Assembly (NCBI GenBank): GCA_022712735.1
Contig: JAFLKA010000425.1
Location: forward strand, 1-9,433
Reading direction: 5' to 3'
Length of the DNA stretch: 9,433 nucleotides
DNA from: Marinosulfonomonas sp.
GTDB taxonomy: Bacteria > Pseudomonadota > Alphaproteobacteria > Rhodobacterales > Rhodobacteraceae
Shown: piece by piece, positions 6,181 to 9,433 of the stretch
Layout of the letters: each line of letters starts with the position of its first letter
Position numbering within the stretch: the first letter of the stretch is position 1
Notes under the pieces: model-generated
Told to the model about the DNA's origin: nothing
Database searches by the model: none
What the model saw: the letters and a program-made list of their open reading frames with translations, nothing else
Position numbers and translations under genes: made by a program

Positions 6181-6261
6181 GGCCTTATCGCACCTGCGCC
6201 CCAAACTTGACCCTCATTTCTGTTCCACAAATATCCCCCGCGCGGAGCGCATAAATCCTCT

Positions 6262-6870
6262 TTATCCCATCCGCCCCTCAATCACCTTCACCGCCATCGC
6301 CACCGCCTCCTCAATCGACATCGCCGACGTATCCAGCACCACCGCATCATCCGCCGCCACCAGTGGTGCCGCATCCCGCTCCCGGTCCCGCTTATCGCGC
6401 ACGCGTAAATCCGCCAGCACCCCGTCGCGGCTCACCTCTTCCCCCTTGCCCGCCAGTTCCAGATAGCGCCGCTCGGCCCGCACCTGATCGGACGCCGTCA
6501 CAAACAACTTCACCTGTGCGTCCACACAAATCACCGTGCCAATATCGCGCCCGTCCAGCACCGCACCGCCATTCCGCATCGCAAAGGCCCGCTGAAAATC
6601 CACCAGCGCGCTGCGCACATCCGGTATCGCTGCCGCCTTGCTCGCCGCTTGCGCCACAGGGGCCGTGCGCAAATCAGCCGCCTCCAGATCCTCGGCTCGC
6701 AGCGTTTGCGCCGCCTCAACCGGTTCAGCCCCGTTCAGAACCCGCAGCCCCACGGCGCGATACAGCAGCCCCGTATCCAGATGCGCAAACCCGAAATGTT
6801 GGGCAATAGCCCGCGATATCGTCCCCTTGCCCGACGCCGCCGGACCGTCAATCGCCACTGTAAAACCCAT
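6262..6870 (-). CDS. cmk: Cytidylate kinase
   Basis: Phosphorylates CMP and dCMP to the diphosphates with ATP, a cytoplasmic step in pyrimidine nucleotide supply. The 202 residues are slightly shorter than the E. coli enzyme but normal for the family. The P-loop GPAASGKGT is at 9-17, followed by [12 protein letters not shown], the CMP-binding LDGRDIGTV, and the R.ERRYLEL and [17 protein letters not shown] lid segments. I chose ATG 6870 ([10 protein letters not shown]). ATG 6879, three codons upstream, is possible but has GGGA directly against it, and the frame further upstream does not look like protein. The next gene upstream is divergent, so cmk must have a promoter in 6871-6967. In many alphaproteobacteria aroA precedes cmk; it does not here. 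Confidence 0.96.
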   Translation of the reverse strand: MGFTVAIDGPAASGKGTISRAIAQHFGFAHLDTGLLYRAVGLRVLNGAEPVEAAQTLRAEDLEAADLRTAPVAQAASKAAAIPDVRSALVDFQRAFAMRNGGAVLDGRDIGTVICVDAQVKLFVTASDQVRAERRYLELAGKGEEVSRDGVLADLRVRDKRDRERDAAPLVAADDAVVLDTSAMSIEEAVAMAVKVIEGRMG

Positions 6871-6889
6871 CACACCCATTCCCAAATCA

Positions 6890-6905
6890 GTCCAACACGC
6901 TGGAC
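6890..6905. promoter_or_regulatory. Small dyad in the cmk / cysteine-rich gene divergent region
   Basis: GTCCA-ACACGC-TGGAC is a perfect 5+5 inverted repeat in the 97-base gap between the divergent starts at 6870 and 6968. Its place makes it a candidate shared operator, but it is short. I found no sigma-70 pair with good spacing in either direction. Confidence 0.2.
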
Positions 6906-6967
6906 ATTTCCCCCTTTCTATTCCCCAATGCGGCGAAGAAAAAGCAGTTTTGGAAAGTAGTTTACCA

Positions 6968-7705
6968 ATGACCCGTATCCTGATGATCCTTGCCCTTTGC
7001 ACGTTACCCACCACCCCGCGCGCCCAAACCGAACTGACCCCGTGGCTGTTCAATCTGCAATCCCAGTTTAACGACTGCCTCAATGCCCCCTCCGACGATC
7101 ATTCTCTCAGCTGCCACGCCGTGCTCGAGGCGGGCTTCACCCTGCGCCGCGAGATTGGCTTGGCGCTCGACGCTTGCCTGACCACCAACGTTGACGTATG
7201 CGTTGCCGCGTTCAACAACGCCGGTTTCCCAACTGAGCGTCTGAACATCACCACGCTGCCCCCCTGCACCCTGCTGGGCAGGCTGGAAGATATCGACATC
7301 ACATATCTGCCCGAAGACAACTGCATCGAGCACATCGCCCGCACCGTTGAGCGCCGCAACATCCCCACCAGCCACAACAGCGATATATCCTGTGGCCGCA
7401 GCTATGTTTCCTGTGCCGAAATCCTCGGCATGGACACCCGTTATTGGAAAGGCGCCGTCTGGCTGTTGCATCAGGAAAAACTTAACGCCGTCCCGGGTGC
7501 GGCGGTCTTTACCGAGCCGGTCGCCAGCCACCGGTATTTCAGCCTGCTGGAACGCCAAATGCAACAGCGCATTGATCTGGCCGAAACCACCTGCAACATC
7601 CAGATGATGATGATGCAAAGGGCCCAGACAACGGCTTACGAGGGCTGCATGGGCGACGCCTATGCGGACATGTGGCGGACCCTGAAACGCGGCGACGACG
7701 ACTAA
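6968..7705 (+). CDS. Secreted cysteine-rich protein of unknown function (245 aa)
   Basis: I do not recognise this protein. ATG 6968 begins [20 protein letters not shown], a signal peptide with likely cleavage after A19; the cysteine at 11 is not in a good lipobox. GGAAAG lies ten bases before the start. The mature part has ten cysteines, at 37, 49, 70, 78, 100, 119, 142, 149, 209 and 227. An even number in an exported protein suggests five disulphides. The C-terminal segment (about 187-240) reads [11 protein letters not shown]...[10 protein letters not shown]...[15 protein letters not shown] and faintly recalls the YRDA.C...C...T..R..L pattern of LprI-like (DUF1311) lysozyme-inhibitor domains; this is a weak resemblance. 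It is divergent from cmk. A diverged, out-of-frame copy of its C-terminal segment follows at once. An ATG run gives four methionines at 213-216. Confidence 0.8.
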   Translation: MTRILMILALCTLPTTPRAQTELTPWLFNLQSQFNDCLNAPSDDHSLSCHAVLEAGFTLRREIGLALDACLTTNVDVCVAAFNNAGFPTERLNITTLPPCTLLGRLEDIDITYLPEDNCIEHIARTVERRNIPTSHNSDISCGRSYVSCAEILGMDTRYWKGAVWLLHQEKLNAVPGAAVFTEPVASHRYFSLLERQMQQRIDLAETTCNIQMMMMQRAQTTAYEGCMGDAYADMWRTLKRGDDD

Positions 7706-7710
7706 GGCAG

Positions 7711-7887
7711 ACCAGCCACCGATATTACAGCCTGCTGGAGCAAAAACAAAAGCTACAGATTGATCTGGCTGAAACCAATTGCAACATACTGACCGTCATT
7801 CCCCACTGGGGCAATGTGATGGATTACCAAAGCTGCATGGGCGAGGCCTATATGCAGATATGGACCCAGTTAAAAGAGGACGGGTAA
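7711..7887 (+). pseudogene. Remnant of a duplicated C-terminal domain of the upstream cysteine-rich gene
   Basis: Read in the frame one base back from the upstream gene, this stretch gives TSHRYYSLLEQKQKLQIDLAET and on to CMGEAYMQIWTQLKEDG, then TAA TAG. It aligns without gaps to residues 187-240 of the upstream protein: positions 7714-7875 against 7526-7687, an offset of 188 bases, with 26 identities in 54 residues by hand count. Both cysteines keep their spacing of 18. There is no 5' part, no signal peptide and no ribosome-binding site; the only start in frame is GTG 7672, inside the upstream gene. It is best read as the 3' end of a decayed tandem paralogue, or as a second repeat domain cut off by a frameshift. 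Codon-level conservation of the motif indicates it was once translated. Confidence 0.65.
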
Positions 7888-7906
7888 TAGCCCTTTATGA
7901 TCAAGA

Positions 7907-7935
7907 TTATCCCCTGCCCGATCTAGACATATATT
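7907..7935 (+). promoter_or_regulatory. Weak promoter candidate for ltrA
   Basis: TATATT at 7930-7935 matches the -10 consensus at five of six positions. With 17 bases of spacer the -35 would be TTATCC (7907-7912), only three of six. It lies about 58 bases before the LtrA start. The remainder of 7888-7992 shows nothing else. Confidence 0.2.
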
Positions 7936-7992
7936 ACCCCGACACATACGCTCGACCAATTCGCGAACATCACCACCACAGGAAACGCCAAG

Positions 7993-9138
7993 ATGAAAAT
8001 CCAGAAAATCACCGCCCGTGATCCGTCCGAGGAACACCGCAGCGCCACCATGCTTGAGCTGTTTTTCGATCTGGTGACCGTTGTCGCAATCGCGGCCACC
8101 GCAACAGGGTTCCACCACATGTATGCCGAGGGTCACATCCTTGAGGCCATCATAAAATTCACCGTCGTGTTTGTCGCCATATGGTGGGCGTGGGTCAATT
8201 TCACCTGGTACGCTTCGGCTTTTGATTCCGACGACACCGCCCACCGGATTGGAACCATGGTCATCATGGGTGGCGCGATGATAGTGGCGGCGGGCGTGCC
8301 GGGATACTTTGAAAACGAAAACATGGTTTTGCCTTTAACGGGCTATGTCGTCATGCGGCTGGGTTTGGCGTTTTTGTGGTGGCGTGCGGCCATTGCAAAC
8401 GACCATGAATTGCAAGCAACGGCGATCCGTTACGGTCTGGGCCTCGTTGTGTTGCAGATCATGTGGGTTTCGGCAGCCTTGTTGTTTGAACCCCCGATCC
8501 TTTTTGGGGTGCTCCCGCTTATTATGCTGGGTGAATTTGCCTTGCCCACGTTCGCCGAAGCCAAAAAACCAACCCCTTGGCACCGCCATCATATCGTCGA
8601 GCGTTATAACCTGCTGAATATCATCGTTTTGGGCGAAAGCCTGCTCGCGGTCGGAATCGCCATTCAGGCCGCCTATCACGGTGGTCATATCAACTGGCCT
8701 TTTGTCGGACTTGCAGCCAGCGGTCTGATCATCGTTTGCGCCCTCTGGTGGCTCTATTTCGCCGAAAACGACAAGGCCTTGCAGATGAGCAAAAAGGTCT
8801 CAATCGTTTGGGCATACGGGCATATCATATTGTTTGCGTCAGGCGCCGCCGTCGGGGCCGGTCTTGCGGTTATGGTCGAGGTTCTGGAGCATAAAGCGCA
8901 TATTTCATCCCAGTTGGGCGTCGCCTCGGTCGCCATCCCCGCAGCGCTGTATCTGCTCGGGCTGTGGTTCATCCACCCACGGTTTGACGCCGAACAAAGG
9001 TTTATATTACCCCTCGCCGCGGCCCTGCTGTTCGCAACACCGTTTCTGCCATTCGGGGTCTATCCGGTGGTGGTGATCCTTGTGCTTGCTGTCGTGGCCA
9101 AATCGCTAACGGGAAAGCCCGCAATGCAAGAAACATAA
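7993..9138 (+). CDS. Low-temperature-requirement A (LtrA) family membrane protein
   Basis: Polytopic inner-membrane protein of 381 residues with about ten to twelve hydrophobic helices. Family marks are the N-terminal HRSATMLELFFDLVTVVAI, the WWAWVNFTWYASAFDSDD loop followed by R, and the central H..VERYNLLNIIVLGESLL signature. The family was named from a Listeria mutant unable to grow in the cold; its biochemical function is not established. AGGA lies nine bases before ATG 7993, and the start fits the family N-terminus. It follows the duplicated-domain remnant on the same strand, but there is no sign of functional linkage. It converges on the GFA-family gene with only ten bases between the two stops, and no terminator is visible there. 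The family assignment is strong; the function is unknown. Confidence 0.9.
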   Translation: MKIQKITARDPSEEHRSATMLELFFDLVTVVAIAATATGFHHMYAEGHILEAIIKFTVVFVAIWWAWVNFTWYASAFDSDDTAHRIGTMVIMGGAMIVAAGVPGYFENENMVLPLTGYVVMRLGLAFLWWRAAIANDHELQATAIRYGLGLVVLQIMWVSAALLFEPPILFGVLPLIMLGEFALPTFAEAKKPTPWHRHHIVERYNLLNIIVLGESLLAVGIAIQAAYHGGHINWPFVGLAASGLIIVCALWWLYFAENDKALQMSKKVSIVWAYGHIILFASGAAVGAGLAVMVEVLEHKAHISSQLGVASVAIPAALYLLGLWFIHPRFDAEQRFILPLAAALLFATPFLPFGVYPVVVILVLAVVAKSLTGKPAMQET

Positions 9139-9148
9139 TCCCGCAGCA

Positions 9149-9433
9149 CTACGACTTCTGCACCATTGTTGTCAGGTCCGGGTCCACCCCGTCGGCCTTG
9201 GGCAGATCATCGGCGATTTCATAATAATCGCCCTTGTCGGCGCAAAATATATGCCCCGCCATCGCCAGCCCCGTTTCGCCATCCAGCGTGCCCGCATGGA
9301 TCGACAGGTTCGCACCAGCCCCGTCCCAAAACAGGTTCGAGCCACAGGTGCCACAAAACCCGCGCCGCGCGGATGCAGATGACTGAAACCACGTCACCTC
9401 GCCACTGATTTCAATATCCCCACGCGCAACAGA
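9149..9433 (-). CDS. GFA-family (Gfa-like, CENP-V/GFA domain) zinc-binding protein, 5' end cut by the window
   Basis: The open frame runs from the right edge to TAG at 9151-9149. The visible 94 residues are the C-terminal part of a GFA-domain protein: ARGDIEISGEVTWFQSS, then RRGFCGTCGSNLFW, SIHAGTLD, HIFCADKGDYYEI and DDLP. The CGTCG pair supplies the second half of the zinc site; the first cluster should lie beyond the edge. GTG 9397 could be mistaken for the start, but the family alignment continues upstream without a break. The namesake, glutathione-dependent formaldehyde-activating enzyme, acts on S-hydroxymethylglutathione, but most members have no proven substrate, so I give no gene symbol. 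It is convergent with the LtrA gene. Confidence 0.88.
   Translation of the reverse strand, partial: SVARGDIEISGEVTWFQSSASARRGFCGTCGSNLFWDGAGANLSIHAGTLDGETGLAMAGHIFCADKGDYYEIADDLPKADGVDPDLTTMVQKS

Noticed and set aside
6901..6906. TGGACA as a -35 element for the cysteine-rich gene.
   Set aside because: It matches TTGACA at five of six positions, but no -10-like hexamer lies 16-18 bases downstream.
6638..6967. Upstream extension of the cysteine-rich gene into the cmk region on the plus strand.
   Set aside because: It runs antisense to the conserved cmk coding sequence. A signal peptide begins exactly at ATG 6968, preceded by GGAAAG.
6871..7083. Upstream extension of cmk to ATG 7083.
   Set aside because: The extra 71 residues resemble no cytidylate kinase and overlap the divergent gene. 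The family N-terminus begins at 6870.
7779..8021. 80-residue plus-strand frame spanning the remnant and the LtrA start.
   Set aside because: It overlaps both the remnant and the LtrA N-terminus in another frame, without a ribosome-binding site or recognisable sequence.
9172..9397. GTG 9397 as the start of the GFA-family gene.
   Set aside because: The frame stays open to the window edge, with sequence (DIEISGEVTWFQSS) that fits the family just before the CGTCG motif, so the gene is cut by the edge rather than short.

Overview
The window looks like a chromosomal stretch of an alphaproteobacterium, most likely a roseobacter-type member of the Rhodobacterales. The evidence is the gene order cmk - rpsA - ihfB - lapA - trpF - trpB, all on the minus strand, protein sequences of alphaproteobacterial character (a 560-residue, six-domain S1; IHF-beta; PGGNG..FDW in TrpF), and fairly GC-rich coding sequence. 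Species assignment is inference; there is no rRNA or tRNA gene here.

Layout. Positions 1-1400 hold an accessory minus-strand module. Two small exported proteins (771-1241, then 155-667) each have a signal peptide, a single PepSY-like fold of about 55 residues and a long, extremely Asp-rich tail encoded by short tandem repeats. Just downstream, cut by the left edge, is the start of a membrane protein (basic N-terminus plus one strong transmembrane helix) that could be a sensor kinase. The upstream region 1242-1400 has an arrangement of dyads and repeated half-sites that looks like an operator. Positions 1402-4300 hold ihfB, lapA, trpF and trpB, tightly spaced with trpF and trpB overlapping by ATGA, and closed by a clear intrinsic terminator after trpB. 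Positions 4233-6870 hold rpsA with its own terminator and an upstream region with two promoter candidates, and then cmk.

From 6968 the strand flips. An unrecognised secreted protein with ten mature cysteines is followed at once by an out-of-frame remnant of a diverged copy of its own C-terminal domain (7711-7887). Next come an LtrA-family multi-pass membrane protein (7993-9138) and, convergent with it and cut by the right edge, a GFA-family zinc protein (9149-9433).

How the genes fit together. The centre is housekeeping: pyrimidine nucleotide supply (Cmk), translation initiation (S1), nucleoid architecture (IHF-beta), envelope assembly (LapA) and the late tryptophan pathway (TrpF, TrpB). The flanks are accessory. 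The parts most worth a second look are the PepSY/poly-Asp pair with its probable membrane partner, and the cysteine-rich gene with its duplicated tail.
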